In this document: positions 1-10,484 of the stretch, one piece after another
Numbering within the stretch: the first letter of the stretch is position 1
How the letters are laid out: the number at the start of each line of letters is the position of its first letter
DNA from: Clarkia xantiana subsp. parviflora
Lineage: Eukaryota; Streptophyta; Magnoliopsida; Myrtales; Onagraceae
NCBI GenBank assembly: GCA_036873135.1
Contig: JAPTYO010000002.1
Location: 47,669,452 to 47,733,451, forward strand
Length of the DNA: 64,000 bases
Reading direction: 5' to 3'
Notes under the pieces: generated by a model
What the model was told of the DNA's origin: nothing
The model's database searches: none
Seen by the model: only the letters and a program-made list of their open reading frames with translations
Translations under genes and position numbers: made by a program

Positions 1-1908
1 GGGTCCCACCAGGTCAATGCCCCACTGTGCGAAGGGCCAAGCACTCCCAATGGGCGTCAAATCAGCAGCGGGGGCTGTGATATTCGAGGCGTATCTCTGA
101 CACGCGTCACAGGATCGAACAAGCGCCGTTGCTTCCTTATTCATCGTAGGCCAATAGTATCCCAAGTTCAACGCCTTTCTCAGGATGGATCGGGCGCCTT
201 CGTGACAGGCTGCGACTCCTTCATGCAGTTCTCTCAGAATTCGGGTCGTGTCAGGTTCTGCTACGCATTTCAGGAAAGGTGTCGAGAGTAAACCCTTCTT
301 GTACAACTGGTTGTCCACCATCGCGTAGTTAATTGACATTCGTCGCAGTCGCTCTGCTGCCACTTTGTCTTCAGGCAATGCCCCCGTAGTTAGGTACACA
401 ATTATCGGGGTCATCCACGTGGGCTCCTCCTCCGACCCTGTCCCGATAGTGCATACTTCCGATGGATCGATCGTCGACAGAATCACCCTCTCCAAGAAGT
501 GTACCCTCCGAGTCTCTTCCAAAGGTGCCCCCAAGGCAAATTTGCTCAAGGCGTCGGCCTCCACATTCTTTTCTCTTGGGATTGCCTCTATATCAAAGCT
601 TTTGAAGCTCTCTTTTAGTGTTTGAGCCTCCCGAAGATATTTCTTCATGATTGGGTTCTTTGCTCCATACTGTCCCCGAATCTGGTTTACAATCAGGCTT
701 GCGTCACACTTCACCCTCAAATGTTCGATTCCAGTGCCCCTAGCGATCTTCAACCCTGTTATAAGAGCTTCATACTCTGCCTCGTTATTGGTGGCTTTAA
801 ATGTCAGGGCCAATGCATATCGAAGCGGTTCCGCCCCACCTGGTGGAATCAATACGAACCCTGCACCCGATCCGTCTGAGCTTGAGGAGCCATCTGTGTA
901 CAACTCCCAGGTGTTCTTCTTAATTGGCTGTTCCAACTGTCTTTCCATCGGGATCTCGTCAGTCTTCCCGGTGGTTGCCCCCTCTACTGTTTCCGTTGCT
1001 TCAGGATCGGGAATAGTAGATTCAACTATAAAGTCGGCCAATGCCTGCCCTTTGATAGCTGTTCTTGGAGCGAAATGAATTCGAAACTCGCTAAGTTCCA
1101 CGGCCCACTTTACTAGTCTCCCCGACGCGTCGGGTCGGTTCAAGAAGTGTTTCAATGGCTGATCAGTCAACACCGTAATTTCATGTGCGTGGAAGTAGGG
1201 CCGTAACTTTCGAGCAGTAATGATCAACGCAAAGAGATACTTCTCAATCGGAGGATAATTCATTTCACTCTTGGCAAACGCCTTGCTTACATAATAGACA
1301 GGAATCTGATTGTCTTTGACAGTTTTAACTAGAACAGAGCTTATTGCGAATGCAGAAATGGCCAAATAAAGATAGAGCGGCTCGCCTGGAGCTGGCTTCG
1401 CCAGTGGCGGGAGGTCGCGGAGATGTTGTTTGAGCGCTTGGAACGCCTTCTCACATTCAGTAGTCCATTCGAACTGTCGGTTGGCCCTTAACACCTTGAA
1501 AAATGGCATCGATCGGTCACTGGCCTTGGATAAGAAGCGATTCATGGAAGCCAGTCGACCGTTCAACACTTGCACCTCCCTATGGTTGGTCGGGGACTGC
1601 ATCTCTTCTATCGCCCTCAGCTTCTCGGGATTCACCTCGATCCCCCTCTGGCTCACCATGAAGCCTAAGAACTTCCCAGAATGGACTCCGAAAGCGCACT
1701 TAGCTGGATTCAGGCGGACTTGGTGGAGCCTCATCCTCTCGAAGGCCATAGCCAAATTACCGACATGGTCCGATGCTCGTCGGGATTTCACCAACATGTC
1801 ATCTACATAAGCTTCCATGGTATCTCCGATCATATCCCCGAACAGCTTGTTCACCATTCTCTGATAGGTCGCCCCCGCATTTACCAGGCCAAAAGGCATG
1901 ACATCGTA
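1..1908 (-). pseudogene. pol: Element F pol, second half: RT end, two RNase H domains, integrase start
   Basis: This continues the polyprotein in the same frame after a TAG stop at 1906-1908 that replaces a codon in the RT between residues VF and YDVMPFG. It holds the RT catalytic motif YVDDM (about 1795-1809), the Ty3-type RNase H region, then a second RNase H with YTDGSS (about 885-902), NNEAEYEAL, VKCDASL and VEADALSKFA, so all four acidic positions are present. The integrase zinc finger follows, with HEG...CHEG and CDACQRY near 90-240, and the window ends at the first catalytic region (WGIDLVGP). No stop was seen between 1905 and 1, so the lesion is confined to the TAG. The expected function is reverse transcription and integration in the cytoplasmic particle and nucleus. 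Confidence 0.88.
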
Positions 1909-4353
1909 CTAGAAGACTTCGCTGTCAGCGTAGAAGGCGGTGTGTTGGGCGTCCTTCTTCGCCATCTTTATCTGGTTATAACCAGAATAAGCATCCATAA
2001 AGCTCAGCAACTCATGCCCCGATGTAGCATCCACTAGCTGATCGATCCGCGGGAGCGGATAACAGTCCTTCGGACAGGCCTTGTTCAGGTCGCGGAAGTC
2101 GACACACATCCGCCACTTCCCGTTGCTCTTTCTTACCAGCACTGGGTTGGCTACCCACGTCTGGAATCGGATCTCCCTAATGAATCCAGCGTCGAGCAAC
2201 CTGCCAACCTCCTGCTGGATTGCAATCCTCTTGTCTGCCCCCATCGGACGTCTCTTCTGCGCGATCGGCTTGATCACAGGGTCGATGTTCAGTTCGTGCT
2301 CGATCACGTCCCGGCTGATTCCTGGCATATCACTCGGGGACCAGGCAAACAGCTCCTTGAATTCTTGTAAGAGCGCAATCAGCTCCTGGGCCTTATCGTC
2401 GGATAAGGCAGATCCGATTTTTACCTTCCTCTCGGGCCCATCTATCTCGACTTCTTTTAGGTCCTCCATGGGGGCGGGACGCCCAAACTCCTCTCGAGGG
2501 TCAGTGTCTGTCTGGAGCACCGACATAGCCTCCTTCCTTGATCTCCTAGTGGCGTTGACATAGCATCGCCTCGACGCCACTTGGTCGCCTTTCACTTCGC
2601 CAACACCATTCTCAGTCGGGAACTTCAGTTTCTGATGAACAGTCGAAGCTACTGCCATCAGTGGATTGATAGTGGTTCTTCCGATGATTGCATTGTACGT
2701 CCCTGTGGATTCGACCACCACGAACTCCACATTCCTCTTCTCCATCTTCCAGCCACTGCCGAACCACACGGGCAACGTGATAACCCCCAATGGATAAGAG
2801 GTTGTGCCGCAAAATCCTACCATCGGGAAGTTGACCTCCCGCAAATCTTTCTTCGTCTTCCCCATCTGCTCCAGGGCGTCGGAGAAGAGGATATCGGAGG
2901 AGCTCCCTCCGTCAATGAGGATCCTCTTCACCTCGAATCCTCCTACGTCCAGTGTCACTACCAGGGCATCTTCGTGGGGGGTTTCTACTCCCTCCAGATC
3001 CTTCGCCGAGAAGGTGATCTCCATTTCTTCCTTCGGGGTCCACGACCGCGATCTTTTCCCCAAAACCACTGCGACTGGTACTTGGTTGGCATAACGCTCC
3101 CGAGAGGATGATGTGTCTCCTCCTGCAGCGAACCCTCCGTGGATCACATTAATAATCCTCTTCTGTCGGGACCCGGATGGGCCCTCCGAAGGTTCTACGT
3201 CGGACCTTCTCTTCCTGGGGGACCTCGATCGAGATTTGGACCTCGACCGAGATCGTGAGCGGGGCTTGCAGCGTGAGTCCCCCACGAACTCCTTCAACTT
3301 ACCCCTCTGGATAAGCTTCTCTATTTCCTTCTTCAGTTCTCGACATTGGTCAGTGTCGTGACCGGAGGCCCGATGAAATCGGCAGTAACGGTCGGTGCGG
3401 GAGCCCAATTTTTCTCCTTCCTTCTTCTTGGGGAAACGAGCGAGGCCTTGCTTCTCCATCACTGCTAAGACCTCTTTCAAAGGCCTGTTGAGAGGGGTAA
3501 ACTCTTCCTTCTGACTGTCCCTCCTGCTCGGACGCTTATCCTCCCTCCGATCAGAACGTCCTCGACTCCGACTACCCTCGGAGTTATCCTTCTTACGCCG
3601 GTTGTCCAATGGTTTGAACAAGTGTTTTCCTTCATGCCCCTTGGGAGGAGCCAGTTCTCCGGCGGCAATCTTCGACTCCTGGACGTCGATTTGCTGTTTC
3701 ACCCTTGCCTGGAGCGCCTCCATGTTCCAGACATTTTTGGCCGCGATGCTGTGCAGTAAGTCGGAACCGTAAGGGGGTTTAAGGTTCTTCAGGAAGGTAC
3801 GGATGGCCTCGCCCTCCGATATCTCCTCATCCAGCTCAGTCATGCCAGCCGTGTAACGCTGATAGTATTGGGCCAGCGATTCGTCGGGCCTTTGGACCAC
3901 CTCATGCAGGGTCCGAACGCTCTTCAGAAGCCGTCGACGTCCTTGATACTGGGCAATGAATCGCTGATGCATATCCTTCCAGCAGGTAATACATCCAGTG
4001 GGCAGACTGTAGAACCACGTCATCGCCTTCTCCCCGAGGGTGCTTGGGAACAGAGCGCAGATAACATCCTCATCTGGGGTCCTGCCCATGCATGCTGTCA
4101 GGTGCTTTTGTACGTGGCGAACCGGGTCTGCGTCCCCATCGTACTCGTCTATCTTCGGGATACCCAAACCTGGAGGGGCCAAGGTATGAATCAGCCTGGG
4201 CACGAAGGGATGGGTTTCCTGACTCCCCAGCTCCGACATCATGGGCTTCTGGTCTCCCATACAGATACCCACAATTCTCACCACCTGATCGGCAGTGAGG
4301 GGACCATTCAGGGGAATGGTCCTTTGCTGCACTGGCCCCGGTCCATCGACCAC
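1909..4353 (-). pseudogene. gag-pol: Element F gag capsid, knuckle, protease and RT fingers
   Basis: The 814-codon frame begins in gag at VDGPGPVQQRTIPLNGP and carries the capsid domain (GDADPVRHVQKHL, TWFYSLP, ESLAQYYQRY). A knuckle of the CHHC type follows (CRFHRASGHDTDQC, spacing C-x2-H-x4-H-x4-C). Next come an arginine/serine-rich stretch and the linker VIHGGFAAGGDTSSSRE. The protease has the active-site region LIDGGSSSDIL, where Tat-type elements use DGG. The RT starts with NGKWRMCVDFRDLNKACPKD and runs to ADSEVF, where a TAG stop ends the frame. The start of this frame is not a real initiation site; it is the continuation of the gag N-terminus at 4706 after a one-base frame change near 4355. 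Confidence 0.9.
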
Positions 4354-4706
4354 AAAATTCTCCGCCGGTGCTGGATTGGGGGAATAGGCTGTTCCCTTAA
4401 TGGAGGAGGTGGAGGCAAGTTGGCGTCCCCCTGCATTCTGGGAATGTCTCGCCGCGGAGGGAGCGGTGGTAGATCAGCCTGCCTTCTAGCAGCTTCTCTT
4501 CGGTCTAGGAGGGCCTCCATGGCCTCCATGAATAGGGGCATGGCCTCTGCCACTACCCTGGCCAACTCCGGATTCGGGGAAGGTGCTTCGTTCCGGCGAG
4601 TGCTGTCGCCCTCATCTCTCAGATCCTGATGCTGGGCAGCATCCTCAGGGGGATTGCTGGCGGCCGGCACCTGCTTGCCTGAACGCTGCGGTCTGTTGCC
4701 AGCCAT
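4308..4706 (-). pseudogene. gag: Element F gag N-terminus
   Basis: The ATG at 4706 lies 50 bases downstream (minus strand) of the primer binding site and matches the position and sequence of the gag start in element E (MAAGKQ-like MAGNRPQRSGKQ). The product is rich in glutamate, alanine and proline and includes ARVVAEAMPLFMEAMEALLDRREAARRQ, which element E repeats almost exactly. The frame is lost near 4355, where the sequence corresponding to FVVDGPGPVQ continues one frame over. This is a simple one-base lesion in an otherwise complete gag leader. Function as in the family: assembly of the retroelement particle. Confidence 0.85.
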
Positions 4707-4755
4707 GATATGGAATCAAAGGAAAGCAAACTTACTTTTTGGCTTTTTGTTGCGT

Positions 4756-4773
4756 TTCCCACAGACGGCGCCA
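4756..4773 (-). other. Primer binding site of element F
   Basis: On the minus strand TGGCGCCGTCTGTGGGAA begins one base inside the LTR end (CCAACA then T). TGG at the start matches the CCA end of a tRNA. The same 18 bases occur in element E at 20056-20073. I did not assign the tRNA species. Confidence 0.88.
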
Positions 4774-4774
4774 A

Positions 4775-5424
4775 TGTTGGATCACGGCAGGAGCTCCGGC
4801 TACGGTGACGGATTCCTTAGCTCCTCGCAATCCTGCAGAAGGGGAATAGAGGGCAGTGGCCCAGAATCCCTCTCCGATGCTTAACGTAAGTATGGCAGTC
4901 AACAGAGCAGGCAAGCAGTATCAATGTATGTGTAAAAACGTAACCCTAATCTAGAATAACTTCCCTCCTTTTATAGAGGGAGGCTATCCCAGTTACCTGA
5001 TTAGGTGGTTGGATCGTGATCCACTATCCCACGTATCTCGCCATATATTCTGCCCTGTATCTCGTACAGTTATTCGTATCCCGCATATCTCGCCCATTAT
5101 ACCACTACTGTAATCGTGGCGAGATTTCCGGGATTGTGCTCTTACTGGCGAGTCTCGATCGTTATCGGAGACTCACAAGTTACATCGTTTGAGGATTCGG
5201 TGTCGGGGAGTGGTGTCAACTCCCCTATCGGGACCGACTACGTCCAGGTCCGATATCTTCGGGGCTCTTCCCTGTCGGAGCCATACTTGCTCGGGGCCAT
5301 TCAATATCGGGGCCTCCTTCCGTCGGAGCCCTTAGCCTTCCAGCAGCCCAGCTCCTAGCCCACTAGGCCTAGTCGCCGTTAGTCAATCGTTAAGGGGCCT
5401 AACGGCCTTCGCCAGGGCCCATCA
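4775..5424 (-). repeat. 5' LTR of element F (650 bp)
   Basis: On the minus strand it runs from TGATGGGCCC to GATCCAACA, giving the usual TG...CA ends. It has a TATA box (TATAAAA, complement of 4969-4975) and the motif TTAAGCATCGGAGAGGG (complement of 4868-4884) that recurs in several LTR families of this window. Upstream of the TATA box there are degenerate copies of a GCGAGATACG-type subrepeat, as in the LTRs of element E. Overall layout matches the solo LTR at 7264-8023 and the LTRs of E. Confidence 0.88.
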
Positions 5425-6299
5425 GTTGGGTGGGTAAATGACAAAGGTCCCGCTATATTGACTGAAAAAGATGAACTGGCGACTGGAGCAGCTGATCGAT
5501 CGGTGTGCGACGGACAACCGGTAATCGCTTGGAGGAGACAGTCGAAGTCGATGTCGCGATCGGAAACAGAGAAGGCCAAGGCCGACGAGGTGGCGGCGGT
5601 CGGAGATGAAGTCTCTACTACTGCTGCTACTAGGGACGGCTCGGTTGGAGGTTTCTCCGATGGATGAACGGCGAGCCGAGAAGGATAGGATGGGGTGTCG
5701 GTGGATGGACGTGAATGGATGGCTGTAATTGACCGGGAGGGGATAGAAAACAAAGAAGAAGAGGAAGAAGAAGAATATGATGTATAACTGAAGCAAACAT
5801 ATGATTTTGATATCAGACGTCTCTGTCGCCGGTGGGAGGATGTGTTTTAGACCTGTGACTTTAGGAAGAAACGATGCTATTCAACTTTAGTATAATAATA
5901 ATAATATTATAATATATATATATATAATGAAAAAAAAACCAACTAAACAAAATGCAAATCAGTTAAGAAAATCTTCTCTTTGTAATTTTCCTTGTCCCCC
6001 TTTACAATGTAATATGACCCGTCTATATATAGGCTAACATAGTAACCTACATAGGCTAACATAGTAACCTACGGTTTTACTCTAACTAGGAATTAAAATC
6101 TATTGATTTATTTGACTAATAAATACTAAATATTACATTAAATATTAAAAAATATACTCTGCAATAAATACAGATAACTGTCCTAATATTGCACTGAGCA
6201 TTCTTGGAAGCTTCTCGACTTTCCATGTTTGGATATTTCCTCATTTAGGTACGCCACACGTCAAGCGTGTCACGCGTAGTCCAAAATTAGGTATTTACA
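5425..6299 (-). repeat. Remnant of an old LTR distantly related to the LTRs of element D
   Basis: The stretch has the same layout as the D LTRs at 41207-42732 and 49160-50786: a GC- and GA-rich part, then AT-rich sequence with TTTACAATGTAA and a TATA-like TATATATAGG. It ends in a short tract like ATTGCACTGAGCATTCTTGG and then TATTTACA. The end at 6299 resembles GTGTTTACA of D. The other end is cut at 5425 where element F is inserted, so its original length cannot be seen. Divergence is high and this is a family-level match judged by eye. Open frames of 80-124 codons here have skewed composition and are not called as genes. Confidence 0.5.
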
Positions 6300-6620
6300 G
6301 ATAACAAAGGTCCAAGTTGCACGAGAGAAGTCATCAACAAAACTAATGAAGTATCGAAAATCTGAGATAGATGTAACTAGGCATGGACCCCATATATCAG
6401 AGTGCACTAAATCAAATATGCTAGCAGACCGACGAATGACCCTAGGTGGATGGGAACGACGAACATGCTTGCCCTGAACACATGACTCACAAACTAGTTC
6501 TGAAACATACTAAAATTCAGGACGGATCATTTTTAGTACCTGTAGAGATGGATGCCCTAACTGATAATGAACCTCCTTAGCATTACTAGTGCTCTTGTAC
6601 GCAACTCGTTGAGGTGAGCT
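6300..6620 (-). pseudogene. pol: Copia integrase fragment
   Basis: On the minus strand the pre-integrase zinc region has QLGHPSLQVL and CESCVQGKH, followed by the catalytic core start FDLVHSDIWGP and SFVDDFSRATWTF, both standard landmarks of Ty1/copia integrase. The fragment ends at 6300 where an LTR remnant begins, before the second and third catalytic residues. Upstream it is interrupted by the MITE at 6629-7048. It has no function in this state. Confidence 0.85.
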
Positions 6621-6628
6621 CTCCAGGT

Positions 6629-7048
6629 CAGTGTTATCAGAACCGGACCGGGGCCTGAACCGGCAGGGCCACCGGTTCCCGGTTCGGCCGGTCGGACCCG
6701 GTCCGAACCGGGTCCGACCGGTTTTAGTAAAAAAAATGCAAATTTGCATATCCTCTTTGTAAGTTAACCCTTATGTAGGTTTTAGTCCGGATCGGGGTCT
6801 GCTTCTCTATAAGTTTACCCTAAAAAATTTTTAATTTTTTTTTAAAATTTTTTTTTAATGAAAAGAGTCCGAACCGGCGAACCGGTGAACCGCCCGGTTC
6901 GCCCAAAACCGGCCGGTTCGGTGAAAACCGGACTTCAGAACCGGGTTCGCTTGCATCCTCCGGAAATAAGCAAACCGGACCGGTGAGGGGTCCGGTTCCG
7001 GTCCGACCGCGGTCGGACCGCCGGTCCGGTCCGGTTCTGATAACACTG
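6629..7048. mobile_element. hAT-type MITE with 8-bp target duplication
   Basis: The ends are inverted repeats: CAGTGTTATCAGAACCGGAC at the left, and its complement closing with GATAACACTG at 7048. Both ends are flanked by the same eight bases, CTCCAGGT (6621-6628 and 7049-7056). An 8-bp duplication and ends starting CAGTG are characteristic of the hAT superfamily. The 420-bp body has no transposase; both arms are packed with CCGGTT/AACCGG words so that the whole element can fold on itself, around an AT-rich centre. It lies inside the copia pol gene. Confidence 0.92.
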
Positions 7049-7056
7049 CTCCAGGT

Positions 7057-7263
7057 AATACAAACCATTGCACTTATATGCAGTGCAAATCAACTTGTTA
7101 GTCCCTAGTTCCTGAAATGTGCATTTAGTTGGTGTGAAAGTAACTGAGCAATATAATTGTTCTATTAATTTGCTCACAGGAGATTTTCAAGAAAACAAGA
7201 AACATATAAGACAGATGATAATGACATAAATGGTAAAATTTGAGCGGATCCAATTCCTTCTAT
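7057..7263 (-). pseudogene. pol: Copia fragment upstream of integrase
   Basis: On the minus strand the reading CTFQELGTNKLICTAYKCNGLYYLE leads, across the MITE, into the integrase zinc region at 6620. This matches the region between protease and integrase of copia elements. The piece starts at the solo LTR and ends at the MITE, both clean insertion joints. It carries in-frame stops further upstream and is not functional. Confidence 0.72.
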
Positions 7264-8023
7264 TGTTGGATCACGGGCGAAGCTTCGTTACGTCCTTGAC
7301 GGAAAGCTTTGGACTCTTGGGCTCCACGTAATCCTGCAAAAGGGGATGACCTGGGTGGTGACCCAGAATCCCTCTCCGATGATTAAATGAGTATATGATC
7401 AATGGGGTGGCAGCAATAATCTAAGTGCGTATTAGATGATATCTTTTCTGAGGTAACTTCCTCCTTTATATAGGAGGGGAAGTTACTCAGTTACCTGTGG
7501 CCGTGATTGGCCGTTTTGCCCATGATTCCGCATATCTCGCTACGATTCCGTATATCTCGTTCGGGATTCCGTAGATTTCGCCCCACGCTCCGCGTATCTT
7601 ACCCATACTCCGCGTATCTCGGGCACGCCCTGCGTATCTCGGGAAAGTTTATCTATATCTTTAACCGTCTTCCCACTACTCTATCTAGTAGGAGGGTTTC
7701 TCGGTCTTATCCTCTGATCACAAGTCCCAACTTCTGTCGAGGACTCCAGAGTTGTCTTCATTCTAGGTCACCATCCAGGACCCTTTGTCTCACGAGACAG
7801 GTCCAGCCTCCGCGGGGCTTTATTATCGGGGCCTTTACTAAGGCATATCGGGGCCTACTCAGAGGCTTCTCATCGGGAGCATTCAGCTCATGTAACGGGA
7901 CCGCCGAAGTCGGGACCCTTCGTACTGGGCTTCTGAGCCTTCCAGGATTTTCACGAGGCCCACTAGACCTACTCGCCGTCCATTGGCTGTTAACGGGGCT
8001 AACGATTACATCGGAACCCATCA
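7264..8023 (-). repeat. Solo LTR of the E/F type, with intact target duplication
   Basis: On the minus strand it runs from TGATGGGTTCC to GATCCAACA. It is flanked by TCTAT on both sides (7259-7263 and 8024-8028). A single LTR with a duplication at both ends is the product of recombination between the two LTRs of a former full element. It has a TATA-like TATATAAA (complement of 7465-7472), a copy of the shared motif (complement of 7370-7386, slightly changed) and several degenerate GATACG subrepeats. An open frame of 187 codons crosses it but is not a gene. Confidence 0.93.
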
Positions 8024-8028
8024 TCTAT

Positions 8029-8394
8029 ATGACAGGTGGAGCCATTGGCTATCTGGACAGGTGGTTTTGAGGTAGTGGTAAGTCCTGACAGTAAACTCTT
8101 GTTACCAGTCATGTGATCAGTAGCACCTGAGTCGACAATCCATAATAATTTTGATGCTAATAAACATTGGAAGTCATACCTGGGGCAGCTATAGTAACCA
8201 TTGGAGCTTGCGGTTGAGGTGTCATGTTAACACGACAGAAGCCCAATTGCGCAAGTCGCTGAACAATCTTAGCAACTTCATCCGAGTTATTATGTACATC
8301 GACTGCTTGATCAAGATTTAACTGTCGTGTGATCTTTCCCATGTATGATTTTGTTACTAGTGTTGAGTTCTCCATCGAGACAAAATGGAACAAA
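8029..8394 (-). pseudogene. pol: Copia gag end and protease start
   Basis: The minus strand has an ATG at 8391-8393 followed by about 78 open codons, then the copia protease hallmark WIVDSGATDHMTGNKSLL near 8090-8140, in an adjacent frame. The protease is cut at 8029 by the solo LTR. The gag part is short and lacks a recognisable CCHC knuckle, so most of gag is missing or diverged. The piece joins logically to 7263 when the solo LTR and one duplication copy are removed. Confidence 0.75.
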
Positions 8395-8999
8395 TAATCG
8401 TGACAGAACCAGCAAAAAGAAAAACCAGCAGCAATTCAGAATCGAATCAGACACCAACAACAAATTTGAAACGGATTCAGAGACAGATTAGAAACCAAAC
8501 TGAACCAATTTGAACCGGACCAGCGAATAACCAGTAATTTGAACGAACCAGCAGCTAATAAACTGGAAACAGAACCGAACCTGCAGTAAACCAAACCGGA
8601 ATCAGCAATAAACCTGGAAAGGGCAGCGCAATCGCGATGGCCGAAACGCAGGAGCGCAGTCACGATGGCAGAAACGGCGGAGCAGCAGAACAGTAACGCA
8701 GAATCGGAATCTAAGCAGGATGCCAGTCGAAACCGACAGCAGAAGCGGAAGACAGCAACGACAGGTTCAGTTGCAGCAAAGGAGGGCAGGGAGCTTGGGC
8801 ACTGGTGAGCGGATGACAGGCTGGAAGGAGGCGCTCCCGCGAACGGATGACCAGCAGCTAGGAGGCGCACCGGCAGGAGGTGATTAGGCAGAGCAGCAGA
8901 TACTCCGGTTTGGATATAATCAAAAGAGACCAGCATCGATGTATTACAACGGTCGGATCAAAGCAAAGGTTGTGTCAGACTTTGCGGTGTGAAGGGTGG
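8395..8999 (-). other. Probable 5' leader of the copia remnant, no gene
   Basis: This stretch precedes the copia gag-protease piece on the minus strand. It is made of imperfectly repeated short words such as CTGCTGGTTC and GAACCGGA. A 166-codon open frame (8436-8936) has composition dominated by leucine, serine and cysteine and no recognisable domain. I read it as leader or LTR-derived DNA. Nothing else is visible up to the LINE. Confidence 0.4.
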
Positions 9000-9289
9000 T
9001 CACCTAAGATGCAACTGGTCAGAAAACTAGTCAGGTACAACAAAAAAATTTGGTGTTAGGATGGAACCCCACTTGCATAAATGATTGCTCTCTAGCCCGT
9101 TTCAAAACAAACAACTAAGTGTTCAAGGACGAACTAAAACTCGATCTTTTGCTAGTATAGATAAAAGAGAAGGCGGGGGTGCACAGACCCAATTAAGACA
9201 ACATGACATCTTTCTAGATTGAAGGACAACCCAGTTAGCACATTCATTTGCTTCACGCGGGACCACATACCATATAACGTCCAGTAGCT

Positions 9290-9600
9290 CAGATCATCTC
9301 AGCACGTTTGATACCTGTGTTGGTATTATCCAGTCCACTCTTGCAGCCATCCCTTTCATGCAACATATCACTTCTGTCGAATTAGACTCGATGATTACAC
9401 GATACCAACCATTTGCGATTGCAAGCTCAACGCTTCGTGCTATCGCCAACATTTCCAGCTTCAGCACTCCATGTCCCGTGGTTTGTTGATGAAATCCTCT
9501 CCCGACCACCCCCTGAGCATTCCTCGCAACTCCACCAAGGCCGCAATGCCCATGCAAACTCTCAAAAGATGCGTCACAATTAATTTTTATTACATCTGCT
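9290..9600 (-). pseudogene. LINE RNase H domain
   Basis: On the minus strand the reading starts with IKINCDASF upstream and continues through GHCGLGGVARNAQGVVGRG, LKLEMLAIARSVELAIANG and VIIESNSTEVI. These are the first aspartate, the glutamate and the later aspartate or substitute positions of the RNase H found at the end of plant LINE ORF2. The third acidic position reads E-S-N in the place where D is usual. The frame is open for 87 codons and ends near 9294. Confidence 0.78.
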
Positions 9601-9829
9601 GGCGGTGGCTTCCACCTATGATCTCGTTCTTCAGTCGTTTCTTATGTGGCTTGACCGTGGCTTGCGTTGTTGCTTTGGGTATCCTAGTACTCATTTTGCT
9701 CACGAAGGATCTCCTCCATTTTAGTTCTAGGGTTTGGGTCATCTCCATTATGCATAGCTCGGCACCGCTCTTTCCAAATAGCCTAGCACGTCGCTCTTAT
9801 TAGCGACAATCAGACAGTTTTTTCCTTCT

Positions 9830-10484
9830 TTGTGAGCTGAGGCATCTGTTTCGGGTTTGCTAGCAGAGCAGCAACCGAGTTAACATTGAGGGCGTCTGGA
9901 CGGATCGACAGCGTGGTAAACTAAATAAGCAAGGTCCACCTGCGTGGATAAAACATATGTTCAATGGACTCCTCCTCCGTACAGAACGGGCAGAGAGCAT
10001 CGATATTCATTCCTCTCCATCATAAATTTCCCCTTACTGCGATGGCTTTCGAGAGGAGCCTCCACATAAATTGTCTTACTTTAGGAATTGAATTCATCAC
10101 CCATATATCCGTCAATTTGATTGAGGACAAGTCTTGTTGCACCATGGGTTCAATTTCCTCAGAGACATCACATATACTGATCACTTGTTTGTACATTGAT
10201 TTCACGCTTATCTCCCCAGTCTTGCTATATGGCCAAATGTAAGTATCTGGGGTTGGGATAGATGGCCGTGGAATCATGGAGATTGCACTCAATTCTGCAT
10301 TGGTTTCCTTATTGAGCAGTGTAGAGAGCTCCCAACTAGGCGAGTATGAGCTAATTAGGTCTGCCACTCTCCCAGTTGCTTGTGTAGGGTTTATGGATGC
10401 ATTGAATTGTAGTCGAAATCGAGGACACCCGGTATCCATGCATTGTCGAAGATATTTACGTTGTGCCCATCCCCTATCTTCCAC
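9830..10484 (-). pseudogene. LINE zinc-binding RT-associated region
   Basis: The reading LTDIWVMNSIPKVRQFMWRLLSKAIAVRGNL is typical of the region after the RT of plant LINEs. It is followed by a cysteine pair in CPFC about thirty residues on, the usual zinc-binding site. The upstream part (DTYIWPYSKTGEISVKSMYK) is the usual W-x-x-S/T-x-x-G-x-F/Y-x-V-K-S-x-Y pattern. Stops and frameshifts follow at the downstream side. Confidence 0.75.

Larger units (their letters stand above)
1..5424 (-). mobile_element. Element F: Tat-lineage Ty3/gypsy LTR retrotransposon, truncated by the window edge
   Basis: Read on the minus strand the order is 5' LTR (4775-5424), primer binding site (4756-4773), gag, protease, RT, RNase H twice and the start of integrase, which runs off the left edge. 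The presence of two RNase H domains, the second of the plant type, marks the Tat lineage of Ty3/gypsy. The 3' half, the 3' LTR and one target duplication lie outside the window. The coding region is closely related to that of element E at 19358-30365. At least one frameshift and one in-frame stop make this copy defective. Confidence 0.93.
6300..8400 (-). mobile_element. Ty1/copia retrotransposon remnant, broken by two later insertions
   Basis: Three minus-strand pieces line up as parts of one copia pol gene: protease (8029-8394), the region before integrase (7057-7263) and integrase (6300-6620). Between them sit a MITE with an 8-bp duplication and a solo LTR with a 5-bp duplication, so removing both restores continuity. 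RT and RNase H, which come after integrase in copia elements, are not present in the window. No LTR of this element was recognised. Confidence 0.82.

Noticed and set aside
8436..8936. A 166-codon minus-strand frame upstream of the copia remnant.
   Set aside because: Low-complexity Leu/Ser/Cys composition and repeated short words; no similarity to a copia gag or knuckle.
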